Below are positions 17,734-25,564 of a stretch of DNA of 64,000 bases, one piece after another (the stretch's first letter is position 1; each line of letters opens with the position of its first letter). The notes under the pieces are model-generated. The model was not told the DNA's origin and ran no database searches. It saw nothing but the letters and a program-made list of their open reading frames with translations. The translations under genes and the position numbers were made by a program. Source of the stretch: JAPOVO01 sp026708165. Its GTDB lineage: Bacteria > Chloroflexota > UBA11872 > VXNJ01. The stretch lies in contig OZ242360.1 of the NCBI GenBank assembly GCA_965208775.1, forward strand, positions 3,038,001 through 3,102,000, in the 5' to 3' direction.

Positions 17734-19343
17734 TATGGAATCTCCTGGTGATTGTCGGCGATCCAGTCGGCGGTTCTGAGGGCCAAGGCCTGGATGGTCG
17801 TGGTGGGGTTGATGGGGGCACAGGTTACGAAGACGCTGCCGTCGACGACGAACAGGTTGGGCACGTCGTGGGTCCTGCCCCATTTGTCGACCACCGACTC
17901 GGCGGGATTGTCTCCCATGCGGGCGGTGCCCATGAGATGCCAGCCCGACCTTCGGACGACCGGGTCGGCGAGCACGGTGTGCGCGCCGGCGGCTTCGAGC
18001 AGCTCACGGGCGCGGTCGACAGCGAAAGCTACGAGCTTCTCGCTATTGTCGCTCAGCGTGTATTCGATCTTGGGCGCGGGGATACCATCACTGTCGCACA
18101 ACTCGGGGTCGAGAGTGACACGGTTGTGCGGTTCGGGGAGATCCTCAATCATCGCACCGATCGTGAAGTTGCGGGAGAACCGCTCCCGGAGGACCTCGTG
18201 GTGCCTGGCGCCCCAAGGGACGGGATCGCTTGTGAAACCGCCCAGGGCATGTGAAAGCGGACCCGTAGCCCGGCACATTTGCAATTGAAATCCGCGGACG
18301 AAACCTCGCGCCGGATCCGTCTCGTAAAACTCCTGGCAGTGAATCAGCGCCCCGATCGGTCCGCGGAAGGACTGCAAGTCCTCGTCGAAGATGCCTGTGA
18401 CGAACCCATTGGGATGAAACATCAAATTCTTGCCGACGAGACCGCTCGAGTTGGCGAGGCCGTCAGGAAACAGCGACGACGTGGAGTTGAGCATCAAACG
18501 GGGTGTCCCAACTCCGTTGCACGCCAGAATGACCATGCTTGCCTGTTGCTCCTGGAGGTCGCCGTTCTCGTCGAAATAGAGCGCTCCTGATGCAAGCCCG
18601 CGGCTGTCTACCGTGACTTCCCGGACGCGGGCGTGTGTCACGAGCCGGACTCCCATATCGACAGCCTTGGGCCAGTAGGTGACGTGGGCGCTGGACATCG
18701 CTCCGGTGGGACAGCCGAGATCGCACGGACCGCAGTTATTGCACGCGGGGCGCCCGTCGAATGGCTCGGATAGGAGAGCCGAGTCTGCCGGCCACCAATG
18801 CCATCCCAATTTTTCGAAGCCGCGGACGCAGGCCTCTCCAACAGGGCCGAGTCCGAGCGGGGGCGTAGAGCGGACGCTTCTCGGCGGATTTGCCGGATCG
18901 CCAGCGAGTCCGGTGACCCCGACCAAGGCGTCGTTGCGGTCGTAGTAGGGCTCCAACTCCCAGTAGTCGAGCGGCCAGTCGTCGGCTACGCCATCGAGCG
19001 TCTTGACTCGAAAGTCCGACGGTTTGAATCTGGGGAAATGGCCGCTCCAGTGAATGGTACTGCCTCCGACCGCGTTGAACATGAGCGGATTGATAGGAGT
19101 GTCGTCGACGTTTAGCGGGTAGTCCTCGGGCCGCATTCGCTCGTTGGGATCGAGGTTAAATTCCAGTTGCCGCTGAAGCTCCCAATCGTTGCGCCGGTGG
19201 GGATAGTCGTCCTTATCGAGCCAGCCGCCCTGCTCCAGGCAGACAACATTCATTCCAGCCTGGGCAAGTCGCCAAGCGACCACGCTGCCTGAAGCTCCCG
19301 CGCCGATTATGAGGACGTCGGCGTGACCGTTGCTATCGCTCAA
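17733..19343 (-). CDS. GMC-family FAD-dependent oxidoreductase (large subunit)
   Basis: The 536-residue protein opens with the FAD Rossmann loop VLIIGAGASGSVVAWRLAQAG and has the GMC signature in VGGSTIHWSGHFPR. The catalytic His lies in GWHLMGTARMGDNP near 464 and the partner Asn in CAPINPTTTIQALALR near the end. A Cys-rich segment, ACNNCGPCDLGCPTG near 205, is common in the sugar/alcohol dehydrogenase branch that works with a subunit-3 partner. It probably oxidises a sugar or alcohol and passes electrons onward. The TTG start has GGAGG seven bases upstream. The next gene overlaps it by one base, so the two are a translationally coupled pair. Confidence 0.88.
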   Translation of the reverse strand: MSDSNGHADVLIIGAGASGSVVAWRLAQAGMNVVCLEQGGWLDKDDYPHRRNDWELQRQLEFNLDPNERMRPEDYPLNVDDTPINPLMFNAVGGSTIHWSGHFPRFKPSDFRVKTLDGVADDWPLDYWELEPYYDRNDALVGVTGLAGDPANPPRSVRSTPPLGLGPVGEACVRGFEKLGWHWWPADSALLSEPFDGRPACNNCGPCDLGCPTGAMSSAHVTYWPKAVDMGVRLVTHARVREVTVDSRGLASGALYFDENGDLQEQQASMVILACNGVGTPRLMLNSTSSLFPDGLANSSGLVGKNLMFHPNGFVTGIFDEDLQSFRGPIGALIHCQEFYETDPARGFVRGFQLQMCRATGPLSHALGGFTSDPVPWGARHHEVLRERFSRNFTIGAMIEDLPEPHNRVTLDPELCDSDGIPAPKIEYTLSDNSEKLVAFAVDRARELLEAAGAHTVLADPVVRRSGWHLMGTARMGDNPAESVVDKWGRTHDVPNLFVVDGSVFVTCAPINPTTTIQALALRTADWIADNHQEIP

Positions 19344-19498
19344 TTTCGCCCTCCTCCGGAAGAAGCTGACCGTAGGATAGCGCGAACTGAGAGCGTGCCG
19401 CGCAATGGGATCGGGAAGCCTCTACAGGGTGGACTCTTGCCTCAACCAGACGAGATAAATTGTGCATCGTCCAATCGGAACGGAGCGGTTTTGGGTCG

Positions 19499-20080
19499 TC
19501 AAGACCCGATGGGATTCGCCTGCCACATCCTGACCCAATCGGGAATCGCGGCCAGAAACCTGCGCAATCGTTCTCGGGTGCGCTCGTGGACCAGGCGTCC
19601 GTCCTCGTCGAATTTGCTCCAGGGGCGAGGCACGAACAACTCGGGATCGATCATGACCCGCATACTGTTGTGCAGCGCGATCTGGCGGAAATGAGCCTGG
19701 GCGCGCACCGTGCCCAACCGCCCGCCGGCACCCATGACCGCGACGGGCTTTTCGTCGAGGGGCGATCCAAGATCGGCGCCGTCGCCTAATTTCTCGCCGC
19801 GTGAGGCCCAGTCGATGGCGTTCTTGAGAACGCCGGTTATGGAGTAGTTGTACTCCGGCGCGGCGAACAGCAGCCCGTCGGCGGCCCGGATCTTGTCGCG
19901 GAATGCCTGGACGCCGGGCGGGAACCCCCGTGCCTCGACGTCCGAGTTGAAGAGCGGGATGTCATGCAATGGGAACACTTCGAGTGTCAGGCCCTCGGGC
20001 AGGAGGTCCATCGCTTCGTTGAGCAAGGCGGTGTTGTAAGAATCGCCGCGGAGGCTTCCGGAAATCCCTAATAGACGCAA
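19499..20080 (-). CDS. NAD(P)H-dependent FMN/quinone reductase (NADPH_FMN_red family)
   Basis: The 193-residue flavodoxin-like protein has the family signatures LLGISGSLRGDSYN (FMN phosphate loop, residues 3-16), LLFAAPEYNYSITGVLKNAIDW near 73 and AVMGAGGRLGTVRAQ near 113. It reduces FMN, quinones or azo compounds with NAD(P)H in the cytoplasm. The start is a TTG with AAGGTGAG upstream. It is transcribed divergently from a MarR-type regulator 184 bases away. That arrangement is typical of a regulator controlling a quinone or electrophile stress reductase. It could also supply reduced flavin to the LLM oxidoreductase nearby. Confidence 0.85.
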   Translation of the reverse strand: MRLLGISGSLRGDSYNTALLNEAMDLLPEGLTLEVFPLHDIPLFNSDVEARGFPPGVQAFRDKIRAADGLLFAAPEYNYSITGVLKNAIDWASRGEKLGDGADLGSPLDEKPVAVMGAGGRLGTVRAQAHFRQIALHNSMRVMIDPELFVPRPWSKFDEDGRLVHERTRERLRRFLAAIPDWVRMWQANPIGS

Positions 20081-20208
20081 TTGCTAGCTCACCTTTGGAA
20101 TGTGTGACGGATGTCGATGTTGGCCGTCGAGAAGGCTACGTGTCCCGGCGCCCGGAATATCGCCATCCGGCACGAGAGACTGCCCCTCCGGGAGTTCATT
20201 TGTCGATT

Positions 20209-20223
20209 GTCAAGAGACTTGAC
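20209..20223. promoter_or_regulatory. Candidate MarR operator (15-bp perfect palindrome)
   Basis: GTCAAG-AGA-CTTGAC is a perfect 6-bp inverted repeat with a three-base centre. It lies 42 bases upstream of the MarR-type gene and about 130 bases upstream of the divergent reductase. A TATTAT -10-like hexamer follows at 20232-20237. Size and position fit a winged-helix MarR dimer site; binding is inferred. Confidence 0.5.
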
Positions 20224-20264
20224 TTTGTGCCATATTATCGTCCGACCATGAACGCCGAGGGACA

Positions 20265-20708
20265 TTGGAAAAGCTTAATCTAGGACGTCTCTTCTTGAAC
20301 GGCTTCAGATGGATGGATGCCAGCTTCGTGGAGCTGCTGACGGAGCGGGGCTGGCGCGAGGTCCCAAAGTCGCATTCTCTCGTCTTTCCGCATTTGCTCG
20401 AAGGCGGCACCCGACCTGCGGAGATTGCCCGGCGGGCCGGAGTTTCGCGGCAAGCGATTCATCAGGTCCTGCGCGATTTGCGCGGAAAGGGACTTGTCGA
20501 AATCAAGCCGGACCCGACGCATCGCCGGGCCAAGCTGGTGTTTCTGACCGCCCTGGGGAGAAGTTTCGACGAGGCGGTGGAAGAGGCGGCAAGCCGGATG
20601 GAAGGAGAGCTGGCGGAGCGTATTGGCGCGACTACAGTCAGCTCGCTGCGGACGGCACTTGAGTCTGAATGGGGCCCTCCGATGAAACGCGGCGGCGACT
20701 CGAGCTAG
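20265..20708 (+). CDS. MarR-family transcriptional regulator
   Basis: The 147-residue protein has a MarR winged helix-turn-helix. LLEGGTRPAEIARRAGVSRQAIHQVLRDLRGKGLVEIKPDP spans the recognition helix and the start of the wing (residues about 45-85), RRAKLVFLTALGR completes the wing, and flanking helices should form the dimer interface. The TTG at 20265 begins the frame; an ATG at 20310 is a possible later start. It is divergent from the FMN reductase, with a perfect 15-bp palindrome upstream, so it probably represses itself and the reductase until a ligand or oxidant releases it. The ligand is unknown. Confidence 0.82.
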   Translation: MEKLNLGRLFLNGFRWMDASFVELLTERGWREVPKSHSLVFPHLLEGGTRPAEIARRAGVSRQAIHQVLRDLRGKGLVEIKPDPTHRRAKLVFLTALGRSFDEAVEEAASRMEGELAERIGATTVSSLRTALESEWGPPMKRGGDSS

Positions 20709-20878
20709 TCGGTGTCCCATTTGGCCAAGAGCGAGGTTGCGGGCGCTAGACCGTCGTGGATGGCGAAACGCGCTCGCGATCCTGTCATAAGCTATAGGCG
20801 GTTCGAGTGGGAGCGGAGCGCGCGAGTCCAACGGGAAATTGAGACTTGGCCGACCGGCGAACGATCAGGGGAGATGAA

Positions 20879-22144
20879 GTGAACTCGAAAGGCAACAACG
20901 TGGGCTGGCCGCTAATGACGCCCATGCGTCAAGAATTCGACGTAACTACGGTGCCGGATCTGGAATCGGAACTTTCGATGCAGATCCGCGCGCGGCTTGC
21001 GAAATCGAAAATCGTCGACGGCGGATCGGTTGCCGTTGGCGTAGGAAGCCGAGGCGTTTCGCCGATTCGCCGGGTGGTTTCGACGATTGTTTCGGAACTG
21101 AAACTCGCCGGGCTGAAGCCCTTCATCGTCCCGGCGATGGGCAGCCATGGGGGCAGCACCGCCGCCGGGCAGCAGGACGTTCTTAAGCAGTACGGCATTT
21201 CGGAGGAGACTGTCGGTTGCGAGGTCCGCGCGACCATGGAGACCGATATCCTCGGTCGAACTCCGCAAGGCGTGACGATCCACGGCGACGCCAACGCGTA
21301 TTCGGCAGACCATGTTGTGATCGTCGCTCGGGTGAAGCCGCACACCGACTTCAAGGCGGACATCGAGAGTGGTCTATGCAAGATGCTGTCGATAGGTCTC
21401 GGCAAGCGAAACGGTGCTGAGACTATTCACGCCGCCGGGCTCGCCGAGACGATTCCCGAAGCGGCGACGATAGCGATCGGCACCGGAAAAATCCTTTTTG
21501 GCGTGGCGCTTGTCGAAAACGCCCTAGACCTTCCAGCGGTCGTACGAGTTTCGGCGGACCATGAGTTTCAGAGCACTGATCGCGAGCTGCTCGTTTTTGC
21601 GAAGCGAATTCTCCCGAGGCTGCCGGCTGACTCGCTCGATTTTCTCGTCGTCGACGAAATGGGCAAGAACATCTCGGGAGCAGGGATGGACACCAATATT
21701 GTCGGGACGTGGCGGCTGCACGCCAGCAGCGTGCGCCAGCCCGACTATCGGTACCTGGCGGCGTTGCGTCTTACCCATGAGAGTAACGGCAACGCGTCGG
21801 GAATCGGCATGGCGGACTTCACCACCCGGGCGCTTGTCGACGCCATCGATTTCGAAGCTTCAAACATCAACGCGATCACGTCGCTGGTTACGACTTCGGT
21901 CCGCGTTCCGATAACCTTCGAGACAGACGAGATATGTCTTGAAACGGGAGTTTCGGTGGCGAACCGGCTTTCGCCGTCGGGCCCACGCATCGGTCGGATA
22001 AAGAACACGATGGAGCTGGAGACGTTTTGGGTGACCGAGCCTGTTGCGGTCGAGTTGGAGCAGGCGGGGCGCGCCAAGCGGGACGGAGAGCCGCAGCCCT
22101 TCGAGTTCAATGCTGAAGGTCATCTGACGGACCTGTCGAGCTGA
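20879..22144 (+). CDS. LarA-like lactate racemase domain protein (DUF2088 family)
   Basis: The 421-residue protein has the LarA N-terminal pattern. VAVGVGSRGVSPIRRVVSTI is followed by PFIVPAMGSHGGSTAAGQQDVL near residue 90, then VVIVARVKPHTDFKADIESGLCKMLSIGLGKRNGAE near 150-185, which corresponds to the His/Lys region that holds the nickel-pincer nucleotide in LarA. Family members racemise or epimerise 2-hydroxy acids using that cofactor. GTG 20879 is preferred because GGGGAG stands five bases upstream; the frame opens 11 codons earlier at a TTG. No larB, larC or larE is in the window, so cofactor synthesis would have to be elsewhere. The true substrate may be another hydroxy acid. Confidence 0.75.
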   Translation: MNSKGNNVGWPLMTPMRQEFDVTTVPDLESELSMQIRARLAKSKIVDGGSVAVGVGSRGVSPIRRVVSTIVSELKLAGLKPFIVPAMGSHGGSTAAGQQDVLKQYGISEETVGCEVRATMETDILGRTPQGVTIHGDANAYSADHVVIVARVKPHTDFKADIESGLCKMLSIGLGKRNGAETIHAAGLAETIPEAATIAIGTGKILFGVALVENALDLPAVVRVSADHEFQSTDRELLVFAKRILPRLPADSLDFLVVDEMGKNISGAGMDTNIVGTWRLHASSVRQPDYRYLAALRLTHESNGNASGIGMADFTTRALVDAIDFEASNINAITSLVTTSVRVPITFETDEICLETGVSVANRLSPSGPRIGRIKNTMELETFWVTEPVAVELEQAGRAKRDGEPQPFEFNAEGHLTDLSS

Positions 22145-22240
22145 TTTCACTTCGACAATCCGAAGTCGGCGCCGGTGATTCTCCGGCGCGCGGCAACGTA
22201 TTTCTTGCTCGCCGGACCCCGAAAAAATCGAAGTCTCGGA

Positions 22241-22258
22241 TTGTGATATGTTTCACAA
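22241..22258. promoter_or_regulatory. Crp/Fnr-type palindrome upstream of the respiratory operon
   Basis: TTGTGA-N6-TCACAA is a perfect inverted repeat with the spacing of Crp/Fnr-superfamily sites. TTGTGA also stands 17 bases before TATGAA at 22264, so the site may overlap a -35 box. It lies in the 339-base gap between larA-like and the alternative complex III operon, about 225 bases upstream of the first gene. Confidence 0.55.
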
Positions 22259-22263
22259 AACGG

Positions 22264-22345
22264 TATGAATAGGCAGCGAAATCTTGAGGTGAATCCAAGG
22301 TTGCCAGCGCAGACGGTAAAGACGGGTTCGAGCGGCCTATTCATA
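22264..22345. promoter_or_regulatory. 11-bp perfect inverted repeat spanning 60 bases in the ACIII leader
   Basis: TATGAATAGGC (22264-22274) is exactly complementary to GCCTATTCATA (22335-22345), with a 60-base interval. In RNA this would close a large stem-loop inside the presumed 5' leader of the ACIII operon. As DNA it could be paired binding sites. The rest of the gap (22145-22240 and 22346-22483) shows no gene. Confidence 0.4.
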
Positions 22346-22483
22346 GCGCAGTTGGGGCGTTGCATTGGCGGCCCGCGCGAATTTTCGACGGAGGCGTTTC
22401 TGCCTGCTTTGTGAGTGTGTAAACTTCCTCGGACGCCGAATCGCTAGACGTACTGTTATGCGAATCGAGGGATAGCGAGCGCC

Positions 22484-22780
22484 GTGGTTTTAGAGAGACT
22501 GACCGAATCGGATTGGGTCGCGATCTCTTGGCTTATTGGACACTTGTGGGTGCTTGTGGTCATAGCGCTGGGTACGGCGGCGTGTTACGCACTTGCCCAC
22601 GGAATCATCCCGTCTCTCGTCTATACCGGAGACATCGCGCCGAATGCCGCACGCCGCATGCGGATGCCCTTGTACGGCGCAATGACCGTGGGGCTGATCC
22701 TGATGGCTGTTGTCGTGGGCAGCGCCACGGTTCTCGCGCTCGACTTGCTGCCGGACTTGTATCCCCGGCTTGCGATCTAG
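22484..22780 (+). CDS. Small two-TM membrane protein at the head of the ACIII operon
   Basis: The 98-residue product has two clear membrane segments, roughly residues 15-42 (WLIGHLWVLVVIALGTAACY) and 65-90 (YGAMTVGLILMAVVVGSATV), joined by a short basic loop (ARRMRMP). I do not recognise the family. The start is a GTG with GAGGGA about ten bases upstream. Its stop is three bases before the ActA ATG, so it is certainly in the operon. It may be an accessory or assembly subunit of alternative complex III, comparable to the small extra subunits seen in purified complexes, but no homology supports this directly. Confidence 0.6.
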   Translation: MVLERLTESDWVAISWLIGHLWVLVVIALGTAACYALAHGIIPSLVYTGDIAPNAARRMRMPLYGAMTVGLILMAVVVGSATVLALDLLPDLYPRLAI

Positions 22781-22783
22781 TTG

Positions 22784-23344
22784 ATGGAGTCGATTCGGGC
22801 GCTATTACCCCGATTAACATTTCGACAGTTGGCCGTATTGGGCGGAATTGGGGTTGTGCTGGGCGCCGGGGGAATTGCAACGGCGGCGGTGCTGATTTTC
22901 CTAGGAGCGAGGGGCGGAACGCTTCGACCCGCGCCGGAGCAGCCGATCGCGTTCGACCACGCGCGTCACGCCGGCGAGCTGGGAATACCGTGCGAGTTCT
23001 GTCACCGCGGCGTAGAGACTCAAGCCGCCGCGACGATCCCATCGCTGGAACAGTGTATGTTCTGCCACGCCGTCGTCGGCAAGGAGAATCCCGAAGTCCA
23101 GCTTCTGGCGGCACACTGGGAGGAAGGGCGAGCGGTGGACTGGGTAAGGGTGCATCGCCTGCCCGACCACGTGCGATTCGTTCACGAGGCGCATATCCTC
23201 GCCGGGCTAGAGTGTTCGACTTGTCATGGCGAGGTGCCGACGATGAAAGTGGTCAAGCAAGTCGAGAATCTGAACATGGGCATGTGCATGGCGTGCCACC
23301 GGGAGATGAGCGCCTCATTGGATTGTGCAACTTGTCACAAGTGA
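22784..23344 (+). CDS. actA: Alternative complex III subunit ActA, pentaheme cytochrome c
   Basis: The 186-residue protein has an N-terminal membrane anchor (residues about 15-40, LAVLGGIGVVLGAGGIATAA). Five CxxCH haem c sites follow: CEFCH, CMFCH, CSTCH, CMACH and CATCH, the last two residues before the end. Five haems in about 190 residues after one TM helix is the ActA pattern. It is exported and faces the periplasmic side, passing quinol electrons to ActE or a soluble carrier. The ATG at 22784 is preferred to the adjacent TTG. It is followed after 12 nt by the ActB gene. Confidence 0.9.
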   Translation: MESIRALLPRLTFRQLAVLGGIGVVLGAGGIATAAVLIFLGARGGTLRPAPEQPIAFDHARHAGELGIPCEFCHRGVETQAAATIPSLEQCMFCHAVVGKENPEVQLLAAHWEEGRAVDWVRVHRLPDHVRFVHEAHILAGLECSTCHGEVPTMKVVKQVENLNMGMCMACHREMSASLDCATCHK

Positions 23345-23356
23345 GCGAGAGAACCG

Positions 23357-25564
23357 TTGCCGCGGCTTGATCGGCGTCACTTCATAATTGGCGTAGTCGG
23401 CGCCGTCGGCGGCGGTCTTGTGGTCGGCTGCGCGAAGCCGGACCGTAAGTCACGCGTACAGAGCTTTGTCCTAGCTCCCGAGCAGTCGCTGCAGGGGCAG
23501 AACGTGTGGTTCGCCACAGCGTCGGCGCACGTGAATTGGGGTGAAAGCGTGGTGGTCCGGACGGTGGACGGCCGCGCTAAGAAAGTGGAAGGCAACCCCG
23601 AGTTTCCGATAAACCAGGGCAAGACGCACGTCAGATCGCAGGCGGGCGTGCAGTCGCTATATCACCCTGATCGCCTCAAGTGGCCGATGCGCCGCCGCGG
23701 CCGGGGTTCCGACGACTTCGAGCAAATTGGATGGCTCAGCGCACTGGACATCCTGGCGGAGAACTTCGGCCCTCCCAGAGACTCGGTTCTGATCACCGGG
23801 CGAATAGGCGGCACAACGGCCCGCATCGCGTCTTGGCTGATGAATTCGCTCGGCGGCCGTCATCTTGTATATGAGCCGCTCGAAACCACCGCACTCAGAG
23901 AGTCGTTACGGAAAGTGTTTGGCGTTGAGCAGACGCCGCACTTTGATATTGGAAACGCCCATTACGTGTTGTCGTTTGGGGCGGACTTCCTCGGCAGTTG
24001 GGTCTCGCCGGTTCAATACAGCCTTGCCTACAGTCAATTCCGCCAAGGCGAGGGCAGGGAGCGCGGGCTCTTGACGCAGATCGAGCCAAGGATGTCGATG
24101 ACCGGGTCCAACGCCGACCACTGGGTCTATGTGAATCCGGGCCACGAAGGCGCGGTGGCGCTCAGCATCGCCCATGTGATAGTCAGCGAGGGGCTTGTCG
24201 GCGAGGACGTTTGGGGCGCTGCGCTGGAGGCGGTCGGAGGCCGTGACGCGCTTGCCGGATATGCTCCCGAGACCGTGGCCAGCGCGTCCGGCGTTTCGGC
24301 GGAGACTATAAAGACCATCGCGCACGAATTCGCATCGCATCAGCCCGGAATAGCCATCGCGGGCGGCCCCGCGCTTGCTCACACGAATGGCTCGGATGCC
24401 GGCGCCGCCGTTCTGCTGCTAAACCGGATCGTAGGCAGTGCGGGCAAAGCCGGCGGCGTGTTGCCGAACCCGGCTCCGCCGAGAGCCGTGCCGTTGCCAT
24501 TGGGTCCGACTCCGTACAGCGAATTCGCGGCCCTTGCCGGAGCGGCGTCTTCGCAGTCGATATTTGTTTACGACGCAGATCCAGCCTACGGTTTGCCCGA
24601 AGCGGCCGGTTTCAAGAGGACGCTGACGGAGGCGGGTTTCGTAGTGAGCATGTCTACGTTCATGAACGAGACGTCCAGCTATGCTGATTTGATTCTGCCG
24701 GCCACTCACCCCTTCGAGGAGTGGGGCGACTTCGCGGTCGACGCCGCGAACGGCCGGCAGGTCATCGGATATCAGCAACCGGTGGTCACGCCGCAGACGG
24801 ATGGCCGCAGCTTCGGAGACGTATTACTGGCAATCACTCCCGAGCTGACGGATGACGTGCTGGTGTCATCAGAGACCATGCATGAAGCGGTGCGGTTGAC
24901 CGCGATCAATCTGTTCGGCGACCTTGATCCGACGATCTCCCCGGACGAGAACTGGATCGAGCTGCTGCGGCGGGGCGGATACTGGGAAGGCGGTGCGCAG
25001 CCGGGCCAGTTTGCAAGCTCGCCCGATTGGTCGATCGACTCATTGCAAGAGCCGTCGTTTTCCGGCGACGCCGCGCAGTTTCCGTTCCAGCTCGTTCCGT
25101 TCGAGACGGTTTCGGTCGGCGCGGGCGCGGAGGCGGTCAATCCTTGGCTTCAAGCGGCGCCCGATCCGTTGACTACAGTGACATGGACTACCTGGGTGGA
25201 GATTAATCCGCACACCGCTGAAAGACTTGGCCTGAAACGAGGCGACTTGGTTGACGTGATAGCGCCGACTGGTGAGAAGATTCGAGCGGGAATATATGAT
25301 TCGCCGGTCGTGCCACCTGACGTGATTGGTGTTCCGGTGGGCGGCGGCCGCGAACAGGGCGGCAGGTGGGATGTTGGCCAAGGGGCCAACGTTTTGTCGA
25401 TCCTGAGTCCTCAGGTCGATTCGGCCACCGGCGCGTTGGCTTGGGCGGCGACGAGAGCGAGGCTGCAGAAAGTCGGCAAGAACCGGGAGCTTCCGACATT
25501 CGAATTCTTTGACGATCCACGCAACGACGAGAAAGGTGCGCCCGTGAAGGTGACTAGTGAATAG
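23357..25564 (+). CDS. actB1: Alternative complex III ActB, molybdopterin-oxidoreductase-like half (B1)
   Basis: The 735-residue protein starts with a Tat-type signal, RRHFIIGVVGAVGGGLVVGC, ending in a lipobox-like VVGC. The body resembles molybdopterin oxidoreductases (FATASAHVNWGESVVVRTVDGRAKKVEGNPEFPIN, LPATHPFEEWGDFAVDAANGRQVI, RLGLKRGDLVDVIAPTGEKI) but lacks an N-terminal FeS Cys motif, as in ActB, where this half carries no cofactor. In most known ACIIIs the B1 and B2 halves are one polypeptide of about 1000 residues; here the frame ends and the FeS half is a separate gene overlapping by 8 nt. The start is TTG. The role is structural support of the quinol:acceptor complex on the periplasmic face. 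Confidence 0.88.
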   Translation: MPRLDRRHFIIGVVGAVGGGLVVGCAKPDRKSRVQSFVLAPEQSLQGQNVWFATASAHVNWGESVVVRTVDGRAKKVEGNPEFPINQGKTHVRSQAGVQSLYHPDRLKWPMRRRGRGSDDFEQIGWLSALDILAENFGPPRDSVLITGRIGGTTARIASWLMNSLGGRHLVYEPLETTALRESLRKVFGVEQTPHFDIGNAHYVLSFGADFLGSWVSPVQYSLAYSQFRQGEGRERGLLTQIEPRMSMTGSNADHWVYVNPGHEGAVALSIAHVIVSEGLVGEDVWGAALEAVGGRDALAGYAPETVASASGVSAETIKTIAHEFASHQPGIAIAGGPALAHTNGSDAGAAVLLLNRIVGSAGKAGGVLPNPAPPRAVPLPLGPTPYSEFAALAGAASSQSIFVYDADPAYGLPEAAGFKRTLTEAGFVVSMSTFMNETSSYADLILPATHPFEEWGDFAVDAANGRQVIGYQQPVVTPQTDGRSFGDVLLAITPELTDDVLVSSETMHEAVRLTAINLFGDLDPTISPDENWIELLRRGGYWEGGAQPGQFASSPDWSIDSLQEPSFSGDAAQFPFQLVPFETVSVGAGAEAVNPWLQAAPDPLTTVTWTTWVEINPHTAERLGLKRGDLVDVIAPTGEKIRAGIYDSPVVPPDVIGVPVGGGREQGGRWDVGQGANVLSILSPQVDSATGALAWAATRARLQKVGKNRELPTFEFFDDPRNDEKGAPVKVTSE

